Below are positions 16,281 to 24,498 of a DNA stretch of 64,000 nt, piece after piece; position 1 is the stretch's first letter, and each line of letters begins with the position of its first letter. The position numbers were made by a program, and so were the translations under genes. Origin of the DNA: Ensifer adhaerens. GTDB lineage: Bacteria > Pseudomonadota > Alphaproteobacteria > Rhizobiales > Rhizobiaceae. The notes below the pieces were generated by a model, which was not told the DNA's origin, ran no database searches, and was given only the letters and a program-made list of their open reading frames with translations. The stretch lies in NCBI RefSeq assembly GCF_002007205.1, contig NZ_LAZS01000005.1, positions 248,001-312,000 on the forward strand, written 5' to 3'.

Positions 16281-16673
16281 TCAGGTGAGGAGCGGCCACA
16301 GCATCAGGGCGATGCCGATGATGCTGGCCGCGAAGAGAACCGAGCGCAGCACCGGGATGCCGATCGCATAGGCGAGCCAGAAGGCAAACCGCGCCGAAAG
16401 CCACAGAATGGCGCCGATCTCCGTCGTCGCGTCGCCTCTGCCGGTGATTTCGACCGCAAGCAGCGCGGACGCGGCGAAGGGAAACGTCTCGAGAAAATTT
16501 GCCTGCGCGCGTTTCAGCCGTCCGACCAGGGGCGTTGGCGGCGGCACGGCCGCTTCGCGCGAAGAGAGTGACCAGGCCAGTCCGTTCTGGCGGGTCTGGA
16601 GCTGCGCCGCGACGAAAACCTGGACGATGCCAAAGATGCAGCCGAGCGAAAGAACGGTCATCTCCACGCTCAT
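16281..16673 (-). CDS. MAPEG family membrane protein
   Basis: A 130-residue protein with four predicted membrane helices: residues 3-24, about 62-76, about 84-107 and 110-129. MAPEG-type landmarks are RLKRAQANFLETFPFAASALLAVEITGRGD and LWLSARFAFWLAYAIGIPVLRS. The superfamily includes microsomal glutathione transferases, but bacterial members of this short type are mostly uncharacterised. It is divergent from an HxlR regulator (16833), with a dyad in between, which suggests local control. Confidence 0.82.
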   Translation of the reverse strand: MSVEMTVLSLGCIFGIVQVFVAAQLQTRQNGLAWSLSSREAAVPPPTPLVGRLKRAQANFLETFPFAASALLAVEITGRGDATTEIGAILWLSARFAFWLAYAIGIPVLRSVLFAASIIGIALMLWPLLT

Positions 16674-16781
16674 GGCTGCGCTCCGAAGGCCGTGTCGCAG
16701 CTGACTTCTCCGGATGCCTGTGCCGTTGCAGCCATCGTGGCTTCCTCCCGCAATGTTTCGCTGGTGGGACGCTAACTCTTT

Positions 16782-16800
16782 GGTATGATATCGTAAATAC
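16782..16800. promoter_or_regulatory. Operator-like dyad between MAPEG and HxlR genes
   Basis: GTAT at 16783-16786 and ATAC at 16797-16800 form an imperfect dyad around GATATC in an A/T-rich patch 33 bases before the HxlR start. HxlR-type regulators often bind GTAT/ATAC-flanked dyads next to divergent targets. Assignment is by position and motif only. Confidence 0.35.
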
Positions 16801-16832
16801 GGACAAATAGGATAGTACGGAGGGCCGCCGAC

Positions 16833-17246
16833 ATGACGGAGCAAGCCGTGGAAACCGGGCGCGGCGTCGGCCCGAAAGTGTCCAGCCTGACCGGTCTCGA
16901 CATGAGCCATATCCGGCTTTGCCCCGCCATCGCCTTCACCCGGATCGTCGGCGGGCGCTACAAGCTTCATATCCTCTGCGTGCTGGAAGGCGGCACCCAC
17001 CGCTATGGCGAAATTGGACGCTCGCTGCTTCGCGGCGGGCTTGGAAAGCCGATCACCCCGCGCATTCTGAGCCGTGAACTGCGGGAGTTGGAGGAACGGG
17101 GCCTGATCAGTCGCCGGGACTATCCGGTGGTGCCGCGCAAGGTGGAGTACAGCCTGACCGAGAAGGGGCGGGCGCTGATGCCGATCCTTGCCGAGATCGT
17201 CCGCTGGGGCGCAACCGGGGCGCACGAGGAGATCCTGGGGATCTGA
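16833..17246 (+). CDS. HxlR family transcriptional regulator
   Basis: The protein has 137 residues with the winged helix-turn-helix of the HxlR/MarR-like family: FTRIVGGRYKLHILCVLEGGTHRYGEIGRSL, then ITPRILSRELRELEERGLISRRDYPVVPRKVEYSLTEKGRAL. A single cysteine (CPAIAF) precedes the HTH, where HxlR relatives often carry a redox- or aldehyde-sensing Cys. It is divergent from the MAPEG gene, which is its most likely target. Confidence 0.9.
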   Translation: MTEQAVETGRGVGPKVSSLTGLDMSHIRLCPAIAFTRIVGGRYKLHILCVLEGGTHRYGEIGRSLLRGGLGKPITPRILSRELRELEERGLISRRDYPVVPRKVEYSLTEKGRALMPILAEIVRWGATGAHEEILGI

Positions 17247-17296
17247 CCTTTAGTCGACCGGGCTGAAACGATGCTTCGCTTCCGAGATCGTCGCGC

Positions 17297-17992
17297 TCAC
17301 AGCTTCACGGCCGAGAAGAAGAGGAACCTCGGCTTGGTCGTCAGGCTTTTATGCGCCTCCGGAAAGAGCGTGCGGGCACGCGGATCGGGCTCGGGCTCGC
17401 TTACCGTCTCGATCGCAAATCCCGCCGATTTGAGCGCATCGAACATGGCGTGCAGCGGGCGATGCCAGAAGCGCATCTCGATGGTCTTGCCGCCGCGCTC
17501 CCAGGTATCGTCAAAGCTGTAGGTCTCGAAGTAGTTGTCGTGACCGGAGAGCTGGTGATCCATGAACGGGTGATGGGTGGAAAGCACCAGTCGGCCGCCG
17601 CTGGGCAATATACGGTTGAACTCGCAAAGCGCCGGCGACCAGTCCTCCAGATAGTGCATGACCAGCGATGCCAGGATCAGGTCGAAGGCGCCATCGTCGA
17701 ACGGCAGTGGCGCGTCGAGGTCGGCTACCAGCAATCGCGCACGCCCTTTAAGGCGCTGCCGGGCGATTTCGAGAAGGCCGGCGCTCTTGTCGATACCGGT
17801 CAGCGTGGCGCCGCGCTCGATCAGGGCCGCCGCGTGCGCGCCACCGCCGCAACCGGCGTCCAGCACCCGAAGCCCGGCGACGTCGCCGACGAGGGCAAGC
17901 GCGGCCGGCCGCTCGTAGAAGGCGTTCCAGGCGTTGTTTTCGTTGTCGGCGTCATAGGCTGCCGCAAAGGCGTCGTAGTCGTTCTCAGGCAA
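17297..17992 (-). CDS. Class I SAM-dependent methyltransferase
   Basis: The protein has 231 residues with the Rossmann SAM-binding motif LRVLDAGCGGGAHAAALIERGA, the acidic post-I GIDKSAGLL, and motif FDLILASLVMHYLEDW, followed by PSGGRLVLSTHHPFMDH. The C-terminal DTWERGGKTIEMRFWHRPLHAMFDAL resembles UbiE/Coq5-like stand-alone methyltransferases of unknown substrate. It is convergent with the upstream HxlR gene and lies downstream of the HerA-like gene on the same strand, about 116 bases away. Confidence 0.88.
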   Translation of the reverse strand: MPENDYDAFAAAYDADNENNAWNAFYERPAALALVGDVAGLRVLDAGCGGGAHAAALIERGATLTGIDKSAGLLEIARQRLKGRARLLVADLDAPLPFDDGAFDLILASLVMHYLEDWSPALCEFNRILPSGGRLVLSTHHPFMDHQLSGHDNYFETYSFDDTWERGGKTIEMRFWHRPLHAMFDALKSAGFAIETVSEPEPDPRARTLFPEAHKSLTTKPRFLFFSAVKL

Positions 17993-18108
17993 GGTCTTTT
18001 CTCCGCGGCCACCCGAAGGCGTGCGCTCGAAATGCTTGAAATATCTCTCTTATCGATCCGCGGCGCCGTGGCGCAACAGTGACCGTGCCGCTGCCGGCGT
18101 GGCGGGCG

Positions 18109-20151
18109 TCAGGGCTTGCGGATGATGCTGCCGAGCGGCCGCTTCAACAGGCTTTCGCGCAACGACCCTTGGCGCGGCCGCTCGCCGGGCGCCGGGTCAG
18201 CCGGCGGCGGGCGGCGTTGGGCCTGATCGGTCGCCGACGGCTCGTTCAAAAGCTGCTGGCGGATCTGGTTGAAGCGTTCCAGTTCCGGATTGACCGGGGC
18301 AGCGGCGCGCGGGAGCATGTCCGGCCGATAGGGCTCGATCTCGGGCTGCGGCTCGCTGAAGCCCTGTTCCGGCTCGCTTTCTGCCGCGGCGCCAAGTTCC
18401 GTCTCCCAGCGCTGCGCCTCGGTGCTCTGCGCTGCCATGTAGCTCTGCTGGAAGCTCGAGATATCCGGCCCGTTGATGGCGCGCATGCGGCTGACGATCG
18501 CGCGCAGATCGACGGTCGGCGGGTGGTCCTCGTCGATCCGGTCGATGATCCCGTGGGCGCGCGGCAGGCGCTCCTCGGCGATGCGGGAAAAACGCATGCG
18601 CATCGGTACGGAGACGGCTTCGCCGAAGGCGATCGCCTCGCCGTTGCCGATCGAGGAAATGAAGCTGGTGGTCGATGTCGAGGAGTTCGGAATAGCCGAG
18701 CGAATGATGTCCTGGTCGCGGTCGTTGGCAAGCCGCATGGCAAAGACCGTCGAGCACTGCGACAGGATCGTCGGGTCGAGTTCGCCGGGGCGCTGGGTGA
18801 TGATGCCGAGCGAGACGCCGTATTTGCGGCCTTCCTTGGCGATGCGGGCGATCGCCTGGCGCGTCGGCAGGAAGCCGAGCGAAGGATCGGCGGGCACATA
18901 GCGGTGCGCCTCCTCGCAGACGACGAGCATATGGATGCCGCCATTGCTCCACAGCCCGATTTCGAAGGCCATGCGGCAGAGCACCGAGGCGACGGAGTTG
19001 ACGACTTCCGAGGGGATGCCGGCGAGCTGGAAGGTGGCGATCGGCCGGCCATCGCCGGGGATACGGAACACCCGGGCGATCGTATCCTGGATGGTGTCGG
19101 TGATCGTGTTCGAGGAGAACATGAAATGATAGCGCGGATCGTTGATCGCCGAGGCGATCTTGACCTTGAGCGAACGCAGATGCGGCTTGTCGTTGCGGCC
19201 CTCGAGCCGGCCGATGCGCTCGTCGATCAGCGCCAGGAGGTCGGCGATGCGGTAGGGCACCGGCGTGTCGGCCGTGATCGAGCTCTTTTCCGTCTGGCGC
19301 CGGACGACGCCGTCGCCGCCGCCGCCGCGAAAGGCCTTCTTCGCCTCGGGGATGATGTCGCGCAGCATGTCGAGTTCGTCCGGCGGGGCCGGGCGGCCGC
19401 GGAAGATCACCTCGGCGAATTCTTCCAGCCGGAAGAACCAGAAGGGCAGGTCGAGCGTGTCGGTGTCGATGACGACGGCAAGGTCGGGAAAGGCGGCGGC
19501 GAATTCGTTGTGGGGATCGAGGATCAGCACGCGCAGCTTGGGATCGGCTGATATCGCCTTGTTGAGCAGCAGCGTCACGGCGGTCGACTTGCCGACGCCG
19601 GTCGTGCCGACGATGGCGAAATGCTTGGCGAGCATCGACGGCACGTGGATGGTCGCATCCAGGCTCTCGTCCTGGGTCAGCTTGCCGATGATGCAGCTGT
19701 CGCTACGGCCGGAATCGTAGATGCGCGCAAGGTCGGCGGTGCGGATGCGGTGGGCGATGGCGCCGAGATAGGGGTACTGGCTGATGCCGGCAGAAAACTC
19801 TTCGCGCCCCTCCGGTCCCATGTGGACCTCGCCCATCAGTTCGACCTCGATGCGGAAGATGTTGTTGGCCTCTTCGCCCCATTCGCTGGAGGCGGTCTGC
19901 ATCGAATAGACCAGCGCAACCACGCGGTTCCTGCCGACGGAGATGGAGATCAGCCGGCCGACGGACCAGAGTTCGGTGAGCGACGTCTCGCCGCTCTCGG
20001 CGATGGCGGCAATGGTGGCACGCGCGCCGTTGCAGGCGACCACGCGCCCGAGGAAGCGGTTGCCAGGCTTCAGGCCGTCACGGCGATCCTGCTCTCCGGC
20101 ACGGATCGAGGAATGAAGTTCATTGTTCAGCAACGCGAGAAACCCCGGCAA
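18109..20151 (-). CDS. HerA-like hexameric DNA-translocating ATPase (DUF87)
   Basis: A 680-residue cytoplasmic ATPase of the HerA/FtsK class: an N-terminal HAS-barrel-like region (1-160), Walker A GTTGVGKST (182-190), Walker B around MLVVCEEAHRYVP, the sensor segment IITQRPGELDPTILSQ and an arginine-finger-like RLANDRDQDII. The last 130 residues are low-complexity and Pro/Glu-rich. Translation appears to start at a TTG (20151) with AAGGGG five bases upstream; no better ATG is in frame. HerA proteins pair with NurA nuclease in archaea, but the bacterial version here has no NurA neighbour. It could serve in repair, conjugation-like transfer or defence; nothing in the context decides. Confidence 0.88.
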   Translation of the reverse strand: MPGFLALLNNELHSSIRAGEQDRRDGLKPGNRFLGRVVACNGARATIAAIAESGETSLTELWSVGRLISISVGRNRVVALVYSMQTASSEWGEEANNIFRIEVELMGEVHMGPEGREEFSAGISQYPYLGAIAHRIRTADLARIYDSGRSDSCIIGKLTQDESLDATIHVPSMLAKHFAIVGTTGVGKSTAVTLLLNKAISADPKLRVLILDPHNEFAAAFPDLAVVIDTDTLDLPFWFFRLEEFAEVIFRGRPAPPDELDMLRDIIPEAKKAFRGGGGDGVVRRQTEKSSITADTPVPYRIADLLALIDERIGRLEGRNDKPHLRSLKVKIASAINDPRYHFMFSSNTITDTIQDTIARVFRIPGDGRPIATFQLAGIPSEVVNSVASVLCRMAFEIGLWSNGGIHMLVVCEEAHRYVPADPSLGFLPTRQAIARIAKEGRKYGVSLGIITQRPGELDPTILSQCSTVFAMRLANDRDQDIIRSAIPNSSTSTTSFISSIGNGEAIAFGEAVSVPMRMRFSRIAEERLPRAHGIIDRIDEDHPPTVDLRAIVSRMRAINGPDISSFQQSYMAAQSTEAQRWETELGAAAESEPEQGFSEPQPEIEPYRPDMLPRAAAPVNPELERFNQIRQQLLNEPSATDQAQRRPPPADPAPGERPRQGSLRESLLKRPLGSIIRKP

Positions 20152-20255
20152 TACGGCCCCTTATCTTAGCCCCGCGAGATTTAATAAGTGGTTTCGCGTC
20201 GTTGCCGCAGCGAAGCAACGGCAACCGAGCCGGCGCTCCACTCTGCACGTCATCG

Positions 20256-20822
20256 TCAGCCGTTGACCGCGAGGCTTGCGCTTTCATGGGCGGCGCCCGC
20301 GACAAACGACCGGAACAGCGCGTGCCCTTCCGGCCAGTCGCCCAATCCACTCCTGCCGTTGATATGACCAAGGGCACCGACCTCGACCAAGCTGCTTCCC
20401 CATTGTGCGGCCCGCATCTGAGCGTAGCCGACACTGCCAAAGGGGTCGTTGGAGCTTGCCACGACAAGCGAGGGGAAACGGAAGCGTTCCGCCGGAACCG
20501 CGGCAAACCCGGCAGCCTCGGCCGGGAAGGCCGGGGATGCGGGGTCGGGAACCGCAACGAGGAAGGCGCCGGCGACGGGCAGCACGGACGCCTTCTGCCA
20601 ATGGGCGACGAGCAGGCAGGCAAGGCTGTGGGCGACAAGGAGCGGCGGTTCGCCGGCTGAGGCAATGGCGCTGTCGAGCGCTACGACCCAGTCTTGAAGG
20701 TTCGGCCGATCCCAGTCGCTGGGTTGGAAGCGGCGGATGCCTGGGTCCAGGCGCTCCCAATGGGTCTGCCAATGTGTCTCGCCGGAGCCGCCGATGCCCG
20801 GCAGGATGATGATATCGTTCAT
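20256..20822 (-). CDS. RBBP9/YdeN-type alpha/beta hydrolase
   Basis: The protein has 188 residues opening IIILPGIGGSGETHWQTHWER, the typical start of the RBBP9/YdeN serine hydrolase family. The nucleophile Ser is in LLVAHSLACLLVAHW, the acid probably in SSNDPF, and the His in GALGHINGRSGLGDWPEG. Family members are small esterases or hydrolases of unclear substrate. It is divergent from an Lrp/AsnC regulator starting at 20931, its probable controller. Confidence 0.88.
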   Translation of the reverse strand: MNDIIILPGIGGSGETHWQTHWERLDPGIRRFQPSDWDRPNLQDWVVALDSAIASAGEPPLLVAHSLACLLVAHWQKASVLPVAGAFLVAVPDPASPAFPAEAAGFAAVPAERFRFPSLVVASSNDPFGSVGYAQMRAAQWGSSLVEVGALGHINGRSGLGDWPEGHALFRSFVAGAAHESASLAVNG

Positions 20823-20930
20823 GTCGCCCTCTCATCTTCAACATACGGAAAGACTGCCACCTTCCCTTGGCCATCTGAATGCGCAATTATCGGAAAGTGC
20901 GGCCGTTTGCCGATGGATTAAAGGTGAAAC

Positions 20931-21398
20931 ATGGGGCTTGACCGTTCTGTCCTCGACCCGACCGATATCGCGATCATCGAGGTATTGCAGGAAGACGGAC
21001 GCATCGCGATCTCGGAGCTCGGGCGGCGTATCGGTCTGTCGCAGCCGGCGACCTCGGAGCGGGTCAAGCGGCTGGAGGAGCGCGGCATCATTTCCGGTTA
21101 TGGCGCACGCATCGATGCGGCGCGCCTCGGGCTTGGCATGATGGCGGTGATCCGCCTGAAGACGACGCACGAACATATCCGTGCCTGCCTCAAGCAGTTT
21201 TCCGAGATGCCGCAGGTGATCGAGGTGCTGCGGCTGACCGGCGAGGACTGTTTCCTTCTCAAGGTGCTGGTGCCGACGCCGGGCGAGCTTGAAACGATCG
21301 TCGACACGATCGCGCGCTATGGCGCCGTGACGACGTCGCTTGTCTTGAGCGGCGAGCCGGAAAAGCCGATCGGGCGGGCGCTGATCCAGCGGGTCTGA
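20931..21398 (+). CDS. Lrp/AsnC family transcriptional regulator
   Basis: The protein has 155 residues with the N-terminal Lrp helix-turn-helix (DIAIIEVLQEDGRIAISELGRRIGLSQPATSERVKRLEERGII) and the C-terminal RAM ligand domain (MMAVIRLKTTHEHIRACLKQF ... VIEVLRLTGEDCFLLKV). The effector is likely an amino acid or relative. It is divergent from the small hydrolase (20256-20822) with about 108 bases between, so local control is plausible. Confidence 0.92.
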   Translation: MGLDRSVLDPTDIAIIEVLQEDGRIAISELGRRIGLSQPATSERVKRLEERGIISGYGARIDAARLGLGMMAVIRLKTTHEHIRACLKQFSEMPQVIEVLRLTGEDCFLLKVLVPTPGELETIVDTIARYGAVTTSLVLSGEPEKPIGRALIQRV

Positions 21399-21562
21399 GA
21401 CTGGGCGCCGGGCACGCTCCGACTTGATTAAAGTCAATGCAGAACGCGAGAGGACGCGGGATAATTCAACCATAGGCCAGGCACGTCCGTTCGGGTGACC
21501 GTCAGGGGCGTTGCCGGCCACGGACGCTCGAAGGGCGAGCGGGAAGCGGGCGAGGGGAAACC

Positions 21563-22663
21563 ATGAGCAATGCCATTGCCACTATCATCCGCACGCCCAT
21601 TCTCTGGCTGTTGATCTTCGTGCCCATTGCGATCGCCGGCGAGCACATCTGGCCGGACGCCCATACGCTGCTCTTCCTGCTGTCGGTGGCGGCGATCGTG
21701 CCCTTGGCGGCACTTTTGAGCCAGGCGACGGAGGCGGTTGCGGCGCGCACCGGCGATACGGTGGGCGCGCTGCTCAACGCGACGCTTGGCAACCTGACCG
21801 AGTTGGTTATCGCCCTGATGGCGCTCGCCGCCGGCCAATATCTGCTGGTCAAGGCATCGATCGCCGGCGCGATCGTCACCAACACGCTGTTCATGCTCGG
21901 GGGTTCGTTTCTGCTCGGGGGGCTCAAGTTTCACCTGCAGGAGTTCAACCGGGTGAATGCGCGCTTTCTGGCGAGCCTCCTGTTCATGGCGACGATCGCC
22001 GTGCTCGTGCCTTCGCTGATCGGTGCTGCCGACGGCCAGCCGCAGACGGCTTTCACCCAACAATTGAGCGCCGGCCTCTCCGTCCTTCTCATCATCACCT
22101 ATGGGCTCTGGATGCTGTTTTCGCTGAAGACCCATCGCGAGCTGTTCGTCTCGGCAACGTCCGAGCATGGCGGCGATGAACCGCACTGGCCGCTGGCGAC
22201 GGGCATCGTCGTGCTGCTGGTGGTGACCGTTCTGGTGGCGCTCGTCAGCGAAGTTTTCGTCGGCTCGGTGCAGGTGGCGGCCGAAGAGCTGGGCATGACG
22301 CCGGCCTTCGTCGGCTTCGTCGTCGTCGCGCTCGTGGGCGCTGCCGCCGAGATGGCGACAGCCTTTTCCGCCGCACGCAAGGATCGGCTGGACCTGAGCG
22401 TCGGCATTGCGCTCGGCAGCGCCGTGCAGATCGCGCTTTTCGTCGCGCCGCTCCTGGTGCTTTTGAGCTACGTGCTCGGGCCGCAGCCGATGGACCTGCA
22501 GTTCTGGCCGGGGGCGATCGTGATGATGCTGGTCGCGACCATGGCCGCGACGCTGCTTTCCAACGGCGGCCGCTCCGCCTGGTACATGGGCGTTCTGGCG
22601 CTGACCGTCTATGTGATCTTCGCCATGACGCTGTTTCTGCTGCCGCCGCAGGTGCAGCCCTGA
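21563..22663 (+). CDS. Calcium/proton exchanger, CaxA type
   Basis: A 366-residue inner-membrane antiporter exporting Ca2+ against protons. Ten to eleven hydrophobic segments are visible, and the two inverted alpha-repeats carry the ion-binding motifs: ALLNATLGNLTELVIALMAL (Glu in the first repeat) and FVVVALVGAAAEMATAFSAARKDRLDLSVGIALGSAVQIALF (Glu in the second). The loop between the halves is short. The start MSNAIATII at 21563 follows GAGGGGAA. It is a single-gene unit. Confidence 0.93.
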   Translation: MSNAIATIIRTPILWLLIFVPIAIAGEHIWPDAHTLLFLLSVAAIVPLAALLSQATEAVAARTGDTVGALLNATLGNLTELVIALMALAAGQYLLVKASIAGAIVTNTLFMLGGSFLLGGLKFHLQEFNRVNARFLASLLFMATIAVLVPSLIGAADGQPQTAFTQQLSAGLSVLLIITYGLWMLFSLKTHRELFVSATSEHGGDEPHWPLATGIVVLLVVTVLVALVSEVFVGSVQVAAEELGMTPAFVGFVVVALVGAAAEMATAFSAARKDRLDLSVGIALGSAVQIALFVAPLLVLLSYVLGPQPMDLQFWPGAIVMMLVATMAATLLSNGGRSAWYMGVLALTVYVIFAMTLFLLPPQVQP

Positions 22664-22773
22664 GGCACGGCCGAAGCTGACCGGCGATGTCAGCGCCGCC
22701 GGCCGCGATCAGGCTTCGGGCGCGGCCTTGCTGATGTCTCTCATCCGTCTCGTCGCGGAGCTGAAGGGCGGGT

Positions 22774-22872
22774 CTATTTCGGGGCGTTCATATCGAACAC
22801 GACCCAGCGGAAGAACAGGTAGATCGCGCCGAAACTGAGGAGGAGGGGGGTGAGCATCGGAAGGTCAAGCAT
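22774..22872 (-). CDS. Micro-ORF, 32-residue single-span membrane peptide
   Basis: A minus-strand frame from ATG 22872 to TAG 22774 encodes 32 residues with one clear hydrophobic helix (LTPLLLSFGAIYLFFRWVVF) bounded by a short acidic N-terminus and a DMNAPK tail. The ribosome site is weak (AAAGG about 8 bases upstream). The composition is not what a random antisense frame in this GC-rich DNA would give. It is not recognised, though it resembles small subunits of membrane complexes in style. It is convergent with the Ca2+/H+ exchanger gene. Confidence 0.4.
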   Translation of the reverse strand: MLDLPMLTPLLLSFGAIYLFFRWVVFDMNAPK

Positions 22873-22991
22873 ATCATTGCCTTTGTTCTTGGAGCTGCTT
22901 CATGCAGCCATGCTAATCTTCCACGGCAAGTGTTAATGCGCGGTGCACGAGAGGTCGTCGACCTCTAAAATCCTTCTGGCTTCGATGCCAC

Positions 22992-23022
22992 TTGACCTCA
23001 ATATTAGTTGAGGTCCTACAAA
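22992..23022 (+). promoter_or_regulatory. SoxR-type MerR promoter/operator
   Basis: A perfect inverted repeat ACCTCAA-N6-TTGAGGT (22995-23014) lies inside a promoter with TTGACC at -35 (22992) and TACAAA at -10 (23017). The 19-base spacer is the over-long spacing that MerR-family activators require. The half-sites match the SoxR box (CCTCAAG/CTTGAGG type). The start codon of the downstream gene is at 23100. No soxR gene is present in the window. Confidence 0.7.
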
Positions 23023-23099
23023 CCCCTCCATGATGACCTGCCAGGGTCTCATTGCCCGAGGCTCGAATCCACCCCGGGAGCCAGCGACATGGAGGACAC

Positions 23100-23468
23100 A
23101 TGACCGAGCAATTGCTGTTTCGAAACCTGATGAAGATCACTCCCGGCCACCTCGACGAATTCCGGGAGGCTGTGAAGCGCGCGATTGCCTTCGTCGAAGC
23201 GCATGCACCGCAACTGATGGTGCAGACTTTCATCGACGAGAAGGACATGCGGGCGGTGAGCATCCAGCTCTATCGCAACTCGGAGGACGTGCTCCGTCAC
23301 TGGCAGATGTCGGATGCGCACATCAACGACGTCTCGGCCCATTGCACGGTGGAACGGCTGGAGGTCTACGGCGCGCCAAGCGTGGCGGTGGCTGCGGGCG
23401 TCGCGCCTTTCATCGCGGATGGACGCGGCTTCATCATGCCGCCGCTCACCGGGTTCTCGCGGTTCTAA
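23100..23468 (+). CDS. ABM-like dimeric alpha/beta-barrel protein, SoxR-box controlled
   Basis: The protein has 122 residues from ATG 23100 with GGAGG five bases upstream; a TTG at 23052 is rejected. It opens LLFRNLMKITPGHLDEFREAVKRAIAFVE and continues IQLYRNSEDVLRHWQMSDAHINDVSAH, the look of antibiotic-biosynthesis-monooxygenase-type ferredoxin-like barrels. It has no recognisable catalytic motif. A SoxR box sits in its promoter, so expression probably responds to redox-cycling compounds. In other bacteria SoxR regulons include small monooxygenases of this kind, which supports the reading. Confidence 0.72.
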   Translation: MTEQLLFRNLMKITPGHLDEFREAVKRAIAFVEAHAPQLMVQTFIDEKDMRAVSIQLYRNSEDVLRHWQMSDAHINDVSAHCTVERLEVYGAPSVAVAAGVAPFIADGRGFIMPPLTGFSRF

Positions 23469-23479
23469 TGAAAGACCGG

Positions 23480-23507
23480 TCGACGCGCCGGAGGTCCGAC
23501 GCGTCGA
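23480..23507. terminator. Hairpin between convergent genes
   Basis: TCGACGCG (23480-23487) pairs perfectly with CGCGTCGA (23500-23507) across a 12-base loop. It is placed between the stops of the convergent ABM-like gene and LysR gene. There is no T-run, so termination strength is uncertain. Confidence 0.4.
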
Positions 23508-23517
23508 TCTCGGCCGG

Positions 23518-24390
23518 CTATGTTCGCCCCAGATGCGCCTGCAGAAACTCGATGAAGCGCTGGGTCTTGGCTGGCAGCAGCCGGGTTTCAGTGATCGCGT
23601 GAACCGAGACGGACGGACCCTGCCAGCCGGGCAGCACGCGTCTCAACCGGCCCTCGGCGACGTCGTTTGCGACGATGCGTTCGGCAAGCAGGGCGATGCC
23701 CTGACCGTTTACGGCAAGCGCGCCCATCATCCCGACATTGTTGACCGTGAAGCGACCGCCGACGGAGACCTCGATCTTCTCCTGGCCGTTGTCGAGCGTC
23801 CAGTCCGTGGCCCTTGGCATGCAGATGCAATCACGAGCCGCCAGATCGGCCGGGTCTTGCGGCTCGCCGAAGGCTTCCAGGTACGCCGGGGAAGCGTAGA
23901 GATAGCGCGCATGGCGCCCGAGCAGCCGCGCTATCAGGCGCGAATCCTGTAGCTCCCCGGCGCGGATCACGACGTCGAAGGGCTCCGTCACCAGGTCGAC
24001 GCGGCGCGGCGTCAGGTCGAAATCGAAGGTGATACCCGGATAGAGCCGGGCGAATTCAGCGATCAGCGGCGTCAAATAGAGGGTCGCGAAATCGACCGGC
24101 ATCGACACGCGCAGAAGGCCGCTCGGCTGCTCCAGCATCGCGCCAAGCTGCTCGTGCGCCAGGCGTGCTTCGTCGACGATGCGTTTGCTGCGCTCGAAAT
24201 AGAGTTGGCCCGCTTCGGTCAGCTCGATCCTGCGCGTGGTGCGGTGAAGCAGCCTCAGCCCGATCGCCTTCTCCAATTCGCTGATGCGCCGCGAAAGCGT
24301 GGAGTTGGGCATGCCGACGATGTCAGCGGCTTTGCGAAAGCTTTTGGCTTTTGCCACTTCGACGAACAGCGCCATGTCGTTCAGATGCAT
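23518..24390 (-). CDS. LysR family transcriptional regulator
   Basis: The protein has 290 residues. The N-terminal HTH (DMALFVEVAKAKSFRKAADIVGMPNSTLSRRISELEKAIGLRLLHRTTRRIELTEAG) is of the DhcR/YafC-like branch that often controls a divergent oxidoreductase. The effector domain begins at LRVSMPVDFATLYLTPLI. It is divergent from an Old Yellow Enzyme gene (24499), with a TCCAT-CA-ATGGA dyad just upstream of its start, the classical arrangement for LysR autoregulation and control of the neighbour. Confidence 0.92.
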   Translation of the reverse strand: MHLNDMALFVEVAKAKSFRKAADIVGMPNSTLSRRISELEKAIGLRLLHRTTRRIELTEAGQLYFERSKRIVDEARLAHEQLGAMLEQPSGLLRVSMPVDFATLYLTPLIAEFARLYPGITFDFDLTPRRVDLVTEPFDVVIRAGELQDSRLIARLLGRHARYLYASPAYLEAFGEPQDPADLAARDCICMPRATDWTLDNGQEKIEVSVGGRFTVNNVGMMGALAVNGQGIALLAERIVANDVAEGRLRRVLPGWQGPSVSVHAITETRLLPAKTQRFIEFLQAHLGRT

Positions 24391-24398
24391 TGCATTGC

Positions 24399-24410
24399 TC
24401 CATCAATGGA
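24399..24410. promoter_or_regulatory. LysR-type operator dyad
   Basis: The 12-base dyad TCCAT-CA-ATGGA lies nine bases upstream of the LysR start codon, within the 108-base divergent gap to the Old Yellow Enzyme gene. Position and symmetry suit a LysR recognition site; the motif is short. Confidence 0.4.
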
Positions 24411-24498
24411 ATAGTAAATTCAACGAGGCTATATTTATCCCGAAGACGGAATAGTGGACAAGGGCTCAAACGAAGGACAAGCCTCAAAGGAGAGCCTG

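Noticed and set aside
18079-19551. Long antisense frame (490 codons) opposite the HerA-like gene
   Set aside because: It lies wholly antisense to a gene with clear Walker A/B motifs, and its composition (Arg/Asp/Gly/Val rich, no domain) is that of a mirror frame in GC-rich DNA. Similar long mirrors opposite degP (10312-11781), ilvI (27805-29382) and the MATE gene (25955-27361) were rejected for the same reason.
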